A stretch of DNA of 64,000 nucleotides. Origin: Prorocentrum cordatum (Eukaryota > Sar > Dinophyceae > Prorocentrales > Prorocentraceae). Shown here piece by piece: positions 54,863 through 64,000 of the stretch. Positions within the stretch are counted from its first letter, which is position 1. Each line of letters begins with the position of its first letter. The stretch spans positions 540,926-604,925 of the forward strand of contig CAUYUJ010016138.1 of NCBI GenBank assembly GCA_963575745.1, read 5' to 3'. The notes beneath the pieces were generated by a model, which ran no database searches, had not been told where the DNA came from, and saw nothing but the letters and a program-made list of their open reading frames with translations. Made by a program: the position numbers and the translations under genes.

Positions 54863-56019
54863 TCTCTCTCTCTTCCCTCTCTTGCTCGCTCTCTCTGCCC
54901 CCCTTCCCCCCCCCTCCCCCCCAGTCTCAGACAAGAAACGTCGGCCCTTGTTCAAAGTCAGAATTTTCCGTTCACGCGCAATGTTTGACCTGCGTCAGAT
55001 TTGGTGAGAGCGAGGGGGGGCAGTTGGGCGTTTCGCCTCCCAAAGGGGATCTGGAGTGGTTCGCCATCGGCCTTAAACTGAGACATTTCGCAGCACACAA
55101 ACCTATCGACCTTTGCGACGCAGATGGTAGCGACCCTAACCCTTTGAATTGGCCAACGTGTTTCCGCGCAGATGCAATATGGAAACGCAATCTCGTCACT
55201 CGTTGCGCTTGGCGAGCACGAAATCCAAACGTGCATATATGGTTCAAGACATTTAACTTTCTGTCGGCATTGAATCTTGAACCAGATGAGCTGCACGTGG
55301 TACACATTGGAACGAGTATGTATTTATGCGGGTCAGTGTTAAAATTGTTGGTTTACGAAATCATGCCAGACTCGCCAGAAGTGAACATGCGCGCGGTGTG
55401 GCGAGAGGTGATATCGTATTACAGACGGGAGAAGCCTACTGTGCAGTTCTCAGTTCTCAAACTTTCATCGTTCATAAATGCAGAGAAATGGAAGGAAACA
55501 TATCCCAGGCTGAAGGGGAGAGGAGCCGAAATTAAAGCATTCGTGCACGCGTTGGCGTCAATCTGGCCGAAGTTTCGAAGATCGTGCGGGGCCCACAAGG
55601 CCCACGATGATCTCATCACGCGCATTCTCGATTGCCAGTTGACGATTCAAGGGTCATTGGACGAGTACAGTAAAGATGTGTTCATGCCTGGTACTGCAAG
55701 CGACGCTCTCCGAACAGAAATTGATAAGTTTCTTGACCTGTGGACAAAAATCGGGTTGGCGGCGGACGCTAGAAAACAATGCCTCATGTCAGCAGTGCCA
55801 AAACTGACATGGCTGTGGTTCCTGGGACAGCGGTCCAAGTTTCTTTCTCCTAGGAGGGGGTCTTGCTTCATAGACGAAGATTTCGTGAAGGCCATGAAAT
55901 TCATTGCAGCCCGCTGCCTCAACGGGCAGAAACAACATATCGCTGTTCGGCTCATCGTGGAGAAATACAGATGGGTCCAACGATTTCAATCCATGCCATA
56001 TTCATTTCTCCGCACTTGA
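53014..56019 (+). CDS. Transposase-like dinoflagellate multicopy family, three exons
   Basis: Exon A (53014 to about 53500-53570): DGDTLDLGCKSEFLFDSETA, HYLVEQWSMGLLSARKVQ, QPFVLPHVQFSHLY. Exon B (about 53935-54461): ETFRRRFLGPDGSPQTLEDF, IPVLLHGDKVPVVAVGKS, EAWAVLTWSFAACFLGE, FFLVIWGIKG. Exon C (55046-56019): DLEWFAIGLKLRHFAAHK, LEPDELHVVHIGTSMYLCGS, YPRLKGRGAEIKAFVHAL, FIDEDFVKAMKFIAARCLNG; stop TGA 56017-56019. From memory this is the very abundant dinoflagellate family with an LHGDxVPV block, a DxLHxxxLGTxxYxxGSVL block and a late EDF block; many copies are unannotated or called transposase-like. Asp in HGD, Asp in PDELH and Glu in DEDF could be a DDE-type triad, which is inference. Exon A to B boundaries are not resolved. 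No frame break is seen inside exons B or C, so it may be expressed. Confidence 0.7.
54462..55045 (+). other. 584-nt intron filled with (TC)n, flanked by CAAAGG repeats
   Basis: Exon B ends ATCAAAG|GC and exon C begins after CCAAAG, giving IKGDLEWF when joined. CAAAGG stands at both edges (54457-54462, 55041-55046), so the exact splice point is ambiguous within it. The donor would be GC. About 54486-54925 is a (TC)n/(CT)n microsatellite with short interruptions. Confidence 0.7.
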
Positions 56020-56499
56020 TTCGAAGTTAGACGAGCTGTATTTTCCTTCTCGCTTGAATGGGCATGCGCAGAAAAAGGTGTCAGTCCCGAAGAAAAAGCA
56101 TTCCCCGAGATGGCCTTTCTACAGAGGTGCCATGATCCCAGGGTCAAAGCCGTATCAATGTCAATCGCTTCGCTCACGCCGCCGACCTGGACTCTTCGTT
56201 TTCAACGCTTGGGTGGCTTTTCTGAAGGTTGTGAGATCAGTTTGAAATATTAACGCGGCAGTGTTGGAGCCTCTTGGGTATCTTTCGGGGGAGGGGGGGG
56301 GGGGAGCTTTGGGCGTCTCGCAGTGTTTAGTATGGTATTTTTGAGAACCTCTGGGGATTGAATCATGTCCGCGACAGCTCAAATCCAAACGTATCAACAT
56401 TCAGAGAGACCACGTTCTGATGTTTTCTCCCATAAACTTGCAAGAGAAACAAAACAATGCACATTCTCACCGCAAACGAACGAGAATACATGTTGAAAC
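56020..56499. other. 3' flank of the transposase-like gene
   Basis: Nothing recognised apart from a G homopolymer near 56290. Confidence 0.4.
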
Positions 56500-56560
56500 T
56501 GAACATAAATTTACCATAGATTTACCATGGATTTACCATAGATTTACCATTGACTTTCCA
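56500..56560. repeat. ATTTACCATAG tandem repeat
   Basis: Five units of about 12 bp, the same motif as the foldback at 50758-50880. Confidence 0.85.
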
Positions 56561-56582
56561 TCAGGCGCGTTGGGTGTGTGAC

Positions 56583-56722
56583 CAAAGTTTTCGGGTACTG
56601 TACCCGAAAATTTTGGGTAGCGTGACTGATCTTTTGTCCCCCAAAAACATTTCTTGGGTATGTGCCTGAAGTTTTTGGGATTTCCCCTAGATCAAATTTC
56701 TTGGGCACCCGGATGCATAGGG
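56583..56722 (-). repeat. Dispersed repeat family G, copy 2 (inverted)
   Basis: GTACTGTACCCGAAAATTTT, TTTCTTGGG units and CCGGATGCATAGGG are the reverse arrangement of 44945-45125. Confidence 0.65.
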
Positions 56723-57559
56723 CCGGGCCCCCCACCCCTCGGGGCACCCGGTCCACGGCCACGGCCACGGCCACGGCTGAGGTCGGGGCCGGGACCCGGG
56801 CTGGGGACGGGACAGGGCTGCACAGGGGGCTTTCCCGTCCACATGGCGTTGGACCCATCCCCGGGACCCGGGAAGGCCCCAGGGACCCCCCTTCCGTACC
56901 CTCTCCCCTGACTCCCGCCGTGCCCCCCCCCCCCTACACCATTGATCCTTGTAAAAGCACCTCCTCCCCCAGGCGACCGCCAGCCAACTAGGACCAATGA
57001 GGGCCCCCCCCACCATCCCTGTAATGAAGAATATGAAGCCCACTTTGGGACAAAATCCTGCGCGCGGTGCGACGGCGACGGCGGTGGGCCTCCCACCAGT
57101 TCTCAAGCCAATGGCGGTCTTCAGACGGATGGCCATCCCGTGGCCTACCCGCGGCCTTCCCAAATCAGAAACCCCGGTTCTAGAATGCTCTCAGTGGAGC
57201 CCCAAGAGAGGCCAACCGAGTTCATCCTGGCCAGAACGTTTGCGGATCCAGCCCCATGCGCCGCCACGCTGGTCCTGGGCAGGCTGCGCTGTCCGGCGGA
57301 AGGGGGAAGAGGAGGGGAGAAGCAGGCAGGCAACGACCGTGCAGGCGGGAGGCCTGGGCCGGCTGGGCGGGCGGGCAGTCTGAAAAGGGCCGGCGGAGAC
57401 AGCAGGCAGGAAGCAGGAGGAACGACAGAGAAGGAGAGAGAAGCAAGGAAAAGGAAACGGGAAGCAACCGCAAGCAGTCAGGCCGGGCCAGGGGCTGGGA
57501 GAGAAGAGCCACCCGCGACGAGGCTACAGACGACGGGACAAAATCTTGGGTCATGGTCA
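56723..57559. other. GC-rich stretch without a recognisable gene
   Basis: A CCACGG hexamer run at 56753-56777. The longest + frame (56942-57580) is Gly/Arg/Glu-rich without motifs and is not called. Confidence 0.4.
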
Positions 57560-58080
57560 GGGGGGGCGCGAGCACTTTGAATTATTTGTTTACAGGGACG
57601 GCGGGGGTGCCCGCATGTTGCCTATTGCGCGCAGGGCCAGCATCACCGCCAAAAAACTTCGAACATGCACTTCGAGGCAAAATCTGATTCATGTGCGGGC
57701 ACCCCGCGATCATGGTGCACTTGGTTGGGACTGGGACGGCGGGGGTGCTGGCACATTGCCTGCTATGTGCAGGTACACCAGACGCTATGAGGGCACACCC
57801 CGTCGCGATTGCGCAATGGTGTTCGATAAAGGTGATCAGGGGGCCGACGCGTTTCCCGAAGTGTACTGCCACGTGCGCAGGCGCAACTGGCACATTCTAC
57901 GCGTGCCCCGAACGAGGCACACCTGGAGCTTTTGGAGCATAAGGCACACGTGGCGCGCGTGGATTACGCGGCGCACCAGGCGTGCCTGGCACGCTTGGGC
58001 CACAGGGGTGCCTGGTGCACCTGGCGCGCGTGGCGCGCCTGGCACGCCTGGCGCATCTTGCCTCAGCCTTGCGCAAATGG
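57560..58080. repeat. Direct repeats and GGCGCGCCTGG minisatellite
   Basis: GGGACGGCGGGGGTGC..GCA.nTTGCCT recurs at 57596 and 57735. At 57950-58065 a tandem of TGGCGCGCGTGGCGCGCCTGG-like units yields a collagen-like GAPGAPG frame that I treat as repeat-derived. Confidence 0.7.
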
Positions 58081-58257
58081 GGCCTGTTTGGGTTTTCACA
58101 AGCTGTCCATCGAAAGACTACTGCTTAACACGCTGCGCCTCGGGCGCTGCTTATGTGTTGGGAGGGCGGGTGCGGGTGAGCGAGACGGCTTGCGGGCGGG
58201 GAGGCTGTCTTGACCCCCACCATACCCCCCCGTCAGGTAAGGAGCAGGGACAAATAA

Positions 58258-58322
58258 TACACGACGAGGACGAGGACGAGGTCGAGGACAAGGACGACGA
58301 CGACAACGACGATGGCAGTGTC
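58258..58322. repeat. (GAC)n microsatellite
   Basis: GAC/GAG triplets, as at 11440-11745. Confidence 0.85.
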
Positions 58323-58373
58323 TCACGTACGCCGAATGGTCGGCGGAGTTGTAATGTTTCTTTTGTGATCTTA

Positions 58374-58478
58374 AGCTGGGCCCCAGAGCGCAAGGATTGC
58401 GCGCGAGGCGCGACTCTCCGCCTCTGCGACGCCTTCTTCCGCTGCGAAAACGTACACCACCCCCGCGTCGCCACAATG
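58374..58478. repeat. Dispersed repeat family E, copy 2
   Basis: GGGCCCCAGAGCGCAAGG, TGCGCGCGAGGCGCGACTCT, TCCGCTGCGAAA align with 44703-44795. Confidence 0.7.
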
Positions 58479-58530
58479 ACTCGACTTCTCCGCGTCTGTG
58501 CCCCCCCCCTGTGGGGGTTGTGCATCCAGG

Positions 58531-58620
58531 CGCGGCCGATCAGATCAGATTCCGACTCCGAGCCGAGTCATCCCGATCCGATGTTCGTTCACAGTCGTTT
58601 CGATCCATGTGTTGTGATAG
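58531..58620. repeat. GATTCGAT repeat (family C), copy 6
   Basis: GGCGCGGCCGATCAGATC and CCGACTCCGAGC align with copy 1 at 9232. Confidence 0.65.
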
Positions 58621-59364
58621 TACGGGGTCCCCAAAAGGTCCGACCCGATCCCCAAGGCCTACGTTTCATCCCGGATCGTTTCCGGACGGCCCCAGGGCGC
58701 GAGACACGTCCCCGAGGGGGCGCAACAGAAATTTCCGCCCTGATTTGTTCAACAAGGCACAGAATGATGTCGGGGATACAGGTACGATGCCGACATGAGG
58801 ACCATTTGGGGCTCAAGAGATGCTCTGGTTTTCGGCCGGTCCTTAGATGTAGGTCGGGGATCCCATTCTTGACCGAGGTGCGCTGTGGCCAGAAAAGGCC
58901 CTTTGTTCCTTATTCAGCTTTCCTCCCCCAGGCATCCAGTGCCTTGACTTTCAGTCTTTTCTCCAGGGGCAGTTGTTCATCCCGAGCTGTTTTGTTCACG
59001 GTCCAAAGGCCTAGCGAGGGCCCTTGGTGGCCCAAAATCGCAACACAACTTGTTTGTCGTGAGATTGTTCACGATGCCGAGCATGTTTGGGGGTGGATAC
59101 ATTTCGAACTCTCGCAAGGCGAGGCGACCTCGGGACCTTCCCCCAGGACGAGCCCTCCGCTCTGAGCCTTTCTCTGATAGTCCCCGGCTCGTTGGAGGCA
59201 AACAACGGTGGAACAACATCAAGACCCGTTGTTTCATGACCCGCTTCTTTCATGGCGAGTACCCGTGGAGAACCAACGGACGACATGTGTCAGAGTGAGG
59301 GGGCCGAACGGGTATTCATTGTCCCTGGGTGCGTGGCTAAATAGGGACTGTGTGGTGAAAGTTA
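58621..59364. other. Non-genic stretch
   Basis: Nothing supported. CCATTTGGGGCTCAAG at 58803-58818 resembles only the 3' end of the spliced leader. Confidence 0.4.
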
Positions 59365-59409
59365 TGCTTGTTGCGTTGTTGTTGTTGTTGTTGCTGTTGT
59401 AGTTGTTGG

Positions 59410-59458
<49 letters not shown>

Positions 59459-59459
59459 G
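59365..59459. repeat. (GTT)n microsatellite
   Basis: TTG/GTT triplets with few interruptions. Confidence 0.95.
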
Positions 59460-59619
59460 AATTCTCATTTCTGAAGAATAATTATTGTTGATCCCCCCCC
59501 ACCAGTGCATACGGTTTTTTCTCAATCAAAGTGTGCCTCTCGACGCTCGCACCCTGTTTTTTGACATGGAAAGTCTTCCTGCTCAAACTGGGCCCCTGGC
59601 CCTCGGGTTACAACAACAA

Positions 59620-59835
59620 CGGCTCCCGCTTGAGACTTCCTTACAATTTAGCCACGACCCCCGCTCCCTCCCGAGACTTCCTCGCGTTTTTCTCAGGAAT
59701 CGCGCTGTCGCTTGGGACTTCCTTACAATTTATTCAGGAATCGCTCTCCCGGCGCTCTGGAGTCGCGCTCTCGCTGGAGACTTGCCTGCAACTTACTGAA
59801 GAATGGCCTTGCGTTGGAATTTCCTCCAATTTGCC
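59620..59835. repeat. Degenerate minisatellite, 38-63-bp units
   Basis: Five variants of CGCTTGAGACTTCCTTACAA followed by TTTATTCAGGAATCGC. Confidence 0.75.
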
Positions 59836-60615
59836 CAAGCGACCCACCCCGCGACCCACCCTCAAGGGAGGAGAAACCACCCGGACCCGACAATCGACGT
59901 TGATTAGACGGACCTTGGTGTTTATTAAACAGCCTTGCCCTGTTCGATTCATTCCTTGTGTGCGTTTACTGAACGGCGTCGCTTGTCGGGGTGATTCATT
60001 GGCTTACGCCGCACCGCCGACCCCTTGGGGCGGCAGCAAGACTGAAAAACGGAGTTCGCGGAACGCGCGCGATAGCTGGGCAATCTTGGGGTTCCGGCCT
60101 GTCTTACGTAGCGTGTGGGGTTCAAGGGGGGGCCTTGCATGGGATTGTTTAGAAGTTTTTCGTGGTTTTATATGGTTTGCTTGGGGCCTTCACGGGGCCT
60201 GTCCCAGGCCTCCTTTTCCACCCCCTGGATAGGCTCGGGGATCGTTGAGACCCAGCTGGGGGTGCGTCCTGCCAGAAGTTGTTCGAGAGTGGACCCAGCT
60301 GTGTCGACGAGGGGCTTTCTGAAGGCCCAAAAGGGGCGGAGAGTGCCCAAGAACTATAAGTCTCAAGCCTCGAGCCTCGATCCACCCCGGGTTCCTTCTT
60401 TTGCGAAGGGGAGGCACTGGCCAGGGAGGTCGATCCTCACCCCGGACCCTCGGTGGTGGTCCCGGGCGCCGAAAACGGTTCCTCGAGGCTGAATTCGAGG
60501 AGATCCCTCGGCTGGTCGAAAGACCACGAACATCTGTGAAACATCGGCATTGGACGATTGTGGCCTCGTGGGCCCCTCTTGGAAATGCTCTTGGTAGCCC
60601 CGGCAGTGCCGAGTG
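59836..60615. other. Non-genic stretch
   Basis: No gene, RNA or repeat copy recognised. Confidence 0.4.
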
Positions 60616-60755
60616 TTACACATGTGTACATGTGCACGTATGTATGATGTATGTATGTATGCATGCATGTATGTATGTATGTATGTATGCATGTATATGT
60701 ATGCATGTACGTATATATATATATATGTATACATGTATATGTATGTATGCATGTG

Positions 60756-60791
<36 letters not shown>

Positions 60792-61078
60792 TGTGTGTAT
60801 GTATGTATGTATGTATGTATGTATGTATGCATGCATGTGTGTATGTGTGTATGTGTGTATGTGTGTATGTGTATGTGTGTATGTGTGTATGTTTATGTGT
60901 GTATATGTGTATGTATGTATGTGTGAATGTGTGTATGTATGTATGTATGTGTGTATGTATGTATGTATGTATGTATGTATGTATGTATGTATGTATGTAT
61001 GTATGTGTGTATGTGTGTATGTGTGTATGTGTGTGTATGTGTTTATGTGTGTATGTGTGTATGTGTATGTATGTGTAC
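60616..61078. repeat. (ATGT)n / (GTGT) microsatellite, about 460 bp
   Basis: Tetranucleotide ATGT array with ATGC and GTGT variants; Met/Tyr/Val/Cys frames across it are spurious. Confidence 0.95.
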
Positions 61079-61189
61079 AAATATGTACATATAGAGTGAC
61101 CTTCGGTCCATCCCGTCAACGTGCCTTGGTTGTCGGCCTGAGATCCTTGGTGCTTGGCTTGCGGGTTAGAAGTTACATGCCTCAAGTGG

Positions 61190-61745
61190 TATTTCGGGCT
61201 TCTTTTGAACTTCTTGGGGGTCTCTTGGGGGGACTCTTCGGGGCCTCTTGGGGCCTCTTGGGGGCCTCATGGGCCCATATGGACGCCTCTTGGGCCCCCC
61301 TTGGGCCGCTTTGCGGCGGAAGGCTCGGATACTTGGTTCAGGCTCCCACTCTTGGGCTTCTCTTTGGGCCGTCTTGGGGCACTCTGGGGCCGTCCTGGGA
61401 GCCTCTTAGGCCGTCTTGGCGCCCTCTTGGGCCGTTTCGAGCGCCTTTTGGGAGCCTCGTGGGCCGTTTTGGGGCGGTCTTGGGGGACTCTGGGGCCGTC
61501 TCCAAAGATGTGAAGGCAGAAAAGTCGTGTATGATAAACATGCACGTTGCCCCATAGGATTTCGACGATTTTGGCCTCTTGGGCCCCTCTTGGGAATGCT
61601 CTTGGAGGCTTCCTCGGCCGTCAGGGAGGCTTCTGGGGCCGTTTGGGGGCCATCCTGGGCGTTCTGGGCCGACCTTTGGGCGTCTCGGGGGCCTCTTGGG
61701 CCGTCTTGGGGGCTGCTTGGAGTCCTCTGGGGCTTCGTGGGGCCT
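61190..61745. repeat. Element A array, headless copy
   Basis: GGCCTCTTGGGGGCC and GGCCGTCTTGG units, split by the conserved spacer at 61507-61575 (GGCAGAAAAG ... CGATTTTGGCC). Confidence 0.75.
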
Positions 61746-61884
61746 GATGACATTTTTGCCCCCCCCCCCCCCCTCCTTCCAAACCGGCCGGACCGGGCTC
61801 CTGGGGGAAGGGTTTGGGGAGGGGGAAGCGCTTCAGACGCCGTGACCCCAAGGGGCCGGCGGATTATTTTGGGGTGGATATTTT

Positions 61885-62130
61885 GCCTTCTACACCCGCG
61901 ACCCACCCCGACCCACCCGCGACCAATTTGCGACCCACCCGCGACCCACCCGCGACCTACCCACATTGGTTTAGCGAAAAAATCGGCGCCTGCGGCGGGC
62001 TCGTTGTTCAATTTGTGAAATTTTGGCGCCTGCGGCGGGCTTCTCCAGAGTCGCGCAGACTGCCGACGTCCCCACCGCCCCCTCACTCTTATCCGCATCT
62101 ACGGGGTGCTACGGTACACCATAGTCGGCG
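61885..62130. repeat. Dispersed repeat family D, copy 3 (longest)
   Basis: Tandem CGACCCACCC units (61898-61960), CCCACATTGGTTTAGCG, then a duplicated GGCGCCTGCGGCGGGCT (61985, 62027), then ATCCGCATCTACGGGGTGCT. It contains the parts seen separately at 39745 and 44467. Confidence 0.75.
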
Positions 62131-62527
62131 TCTCCCGAGGCCCAGGAATCGTACGGTTGGTTTCTCGGCCCTTCAGAGCCAAACTATTGTGAACAGTGCA
62201 CCGTGCCGCGTTGAAGCGGGACCTAAGGAAGTCCAAGTACGGTCGGACCGAGGTAGCAGATCGATGTCGGTTGTGGGAAGGTGCCTTGATGTTCTTCGCG
62301 CTTGTGGAATGTTATTGTGCGTCTTTGGGAGGGCACCCTTGGATGTTCTGTGCGTTTTGGCCGGCGGAGGGTCTCATGTTCTTCGTCGGAGGACGCTTAA
62401 GGGGAGGGGCCATCCATGGGGGCAGCGAGGGCTGCAGAAAATATGCCCTTCAGGGCCCAGAAGAAGGGCCTTTGGGGCGCGGGAAGGGCACCTTTCTTCC
62501 TGCCCCCCTTAACTGATTCACGCCCAA
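62131..62527. other. Non-genic stretch
   Basis: Nothing recognised. Confidence 0.4.
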
Positions 62528-62645
62528 CTTGGAGGATGTTCTGTTGCCCTAGATCTGGCTCTCTGGAGTAGTGCCGTGGATCCGGCTCTCTGGAGGATGT
62601 TCTGTTGCCCTGGATCCGGCTCTCTAGGATGTTCTGTTGCGTGGT
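62528..62645. repeat. GGAGGATGTTCTGTTGCCCT tandem repeat
   Basis: Three units of GGATGTTCTGTTGC (62532, 62593, 62628), two followed by CCTnGATCnGGCTCTCT, plus a truncated unit near 62570. Confidence 0.8.
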
Positions 62646-62699
62646 ACGCTGTAGTGGTGCCGCTCTCGTGGAGATGCCCAGGCGGCCCTGGGAGGGCCG

Positions 62700-62870
62700 A
62701 GGACGGTGCCCGTTCGTCCGGGCGGGGTGCGCGGCGAGGAGCAGGCCATGCGCCTCGAGGCGCGGCGCGGCGCGCCCTCGCACGCCGCCTTCCTTGAGTC
62801 GCTGTGGCCCCCCCAGCCTGCCCAGATCACCCGCCTGCTGGGGCTCTTGGCATCGCTCGGACGTGTGCTT
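62700..62870 (+). CDS. Possible orphan exon, unknown protein
   Basis: One frame reads EEQAMRLEARRGAPSHAAFL then ESLWPPQPAQITRLLGLLAS, with balanced helical composition unlike the repeats around it. No family recognised; exon edges are not defined. Confidence 0.25.
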
Positions 62871-63583
62871 TTTCAGAGGGGGCGAGGACCATCGAGGTGC
62901 CTGTTGGGCCATCTTGCGTAAGCACATACACACGCGAGACCGCCGAATGCACGAGGAGTGGGCCTCCGAGCGATGGCAAATTGGGGCCGTTTCAGACGCG
63001 GGACCGCCAGAGCACCGGATCGTGATCGTTTTCTTATTGATTAGTCGATCGGTGCGGGCCCTCGCACCCCCTCCCCCTTCCACCCCCGTGGAGTAGATCT
63101 TGGCTGTTCTGCGCGCCTGTTTCAAGCAGGTGGAGTCTCCCCCGTAGGACGCACTGTTGCACACAGTCGCGTTAAGCAGAGGTCCAGAGCCAGACAACCC
63201 CCCTCCACTCCCGTCTGCCAAATGCAGGATCCTGCAGAGCTAGGGGTGCGATGACCCGGTTTTGGGCGCGGGGTCATGCAAGGCCTGGCTGGCCCGAGCC
63301 GGGCCCCCTGAGGTCTTGGTGTCGCGACAACTGAAGAAGAGCAAGCGCGTTAGTCAGAGTCGTTCCGGGCCAACGTGCAAAAACTCGAGTTTTCGTCAGA
63401 GCTCGGGTTTGCTGTCGCTTTTTGAAGGGCCCGTCCTAAATTTGGGCTGTCCAGTTTTCGGGGGATGTTTGCAGCTGGAGCCCGCGTCAAATGTCAGATT
63501 GGGTCTCGTCATTTTTCTGACGGCCCCGTCAGGCCAACCTGAGTCCCCGGACGGGAGTCTTACGTCTCGACGATTTTTCGGAG
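62871..63583. other. Non-genic stretch
   Basis: Nothing recognised. Confidence 0.4.
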
Positions 63584-63690
63584 GTCCGCGCGGATTTCTT
63601 GAATAGGCTCTGGGGCCTTGTCTGGCGCCCGAAGCGCGCTGGGGGCCGCCAGAGGAGGTCCCGGCGCCGATCCAAGAAATCCGCACGGAC
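63584..63690. mobile_element. 107-bp element with 21-bp terminal inverted repeats
   Basis: GTCCGCGCGGATTTCTTGAA (63584) and, at the right end in reverse complement, GTCCGTGCGGATTTCTTGGA (63669-63690) are terminal inverted repeats. Size and end sequence match 13892-13995. Confidence 0.65.
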
Positions 63691-63756
63691 TTTCGCAAGA
63701 ATATGTCTATATTTGTTCTGTTCCGAGGGAAGATCACGACGGGAGGTTTTTATGGA

Positions 63757-63930
63757 TAGAGAGAGAGAGAGAGAGAGAAATCGAGGACCATGACCAAGAT
63801 TGAGCGCGGAAGCATGGGTGCCGATTTTGGTCACCTTCCATTATCCTCACGAAACGGCGACGGCAAGCATGGACCATGACCAAGCTCGGCGTCGACGAGA
63901 TCCCGTGACACCCTTGGTCATGGTCATCCT
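63757..63930. repeat. (GA)n run and GACCATGACCAAG direct/inverted repeats
   Basis: GA dinucleotides at 63757-63779, then GACCATGACCAAG at 63786 and 63869 and its complement CTTGGTCATGGTC near 63914. Confidence 0.75.
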
Positions 63931-64000
63931 GGGTTCGTCCCTTTGTTTTTGTTGCCGTTTTCGGCCTTTTGAGGGCAGTTGCTGGGTCCCGAGACCGTCA

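Noticed and set aside
57546-59165. 539-codon frame with collagen-like GAPG repeats
   Set aside because: Crosses several unrelated repeats (GGCGCGCC minisatellite, GAC run, families E and C); no consistent domain.
60401-61557. Met/Tyr/Val/Cys-rich proteins
   Set aside because: Translations of the ATGT microsatellite.
1-64000. tRNA, rRNA, snRNA genes and CRISPR arrays
   Set aside because: None could be recognised by eye; tandem repeats here lack regular spacers of CRISPR type. A covariance-model search would settle the RNA genes.

Overview
This window looks like nuclear DNA of a dinoflagellate. Prorocentrum or a relative is my guess from the GC-rich, repeat-heavy texture; the species cannot be read from the sequence. 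The strongest evidence is near-exact copies of the 22-nt dinoflagellate spliced leader (DinoSL) in genomic DNA on the + strand: 15305-15326 (21/22), 1457-1478 (20/22) and 45462-45483 (20/22), with weaker copies at 52970-52991 and 39910-39927. Such relics arise when trans-spliced mRNA is reverse-transcribed and reinserted. Every coding region I can support is on the + strand.

Most of the window is repeats and mobile DNA. A 6-kb non-LTR retrotransposon (15305-21438) starts with a spliced-leader relic. It encodes a zinc-finger/coiled-coil ORF1, an APE-type endonuclease, a reverse transcriptase, an RNase H and a C-terminal Cys motif, broken by about six frameshifts. A second, more decayed non-LTR element of another lineage lies at 27680-31620. 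A frameshifted coiled-coil, gag-like ORF fills 23925-25677. Between them are long arrays built on GGCCGTCTTGG, a hairpin-headed composite repeat (element A), foldback or TIR elements (4668-4965, 9604-9771, 13892-13995, 63584-63690), several dispersed repeat families and very long microsatellites.

Likely host or multicopy genes are few. (1) 1859-2842: an Ala/acid-rich protein with one in-frame TGA and a C-terminal tandem RVxF-like motif. (2) 27183-27300: an orphan exon of an FkbH-like HAD protein. (3) 40001-41398: a low-confidence coiled-coil and Pro-rich repeat protein. (4) 45534-47090: a two-exon gene of unknown function with KTPKIDP repeats and a spliced-leader relic 51 nt upstream. (5) 49609-50715: an intact intronless protein with KRPAA motifs. 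(6) 53014-56019: a three-exon gene that I recognise from memory as a large, transposase-like dinoflagellate family; its second intron is flanked by CAAAGG direct repeats and filled with (TC)n.

The recurring theme is mRNA recycling: five ORFs, including a retrotransposon, have a perfect or degenerate spliced-leader relic upstream. The other theme is perfect short hairpins embedded in otherwise unrelated repeats. ORFs over microsatellites and arrays were treated as spurious.
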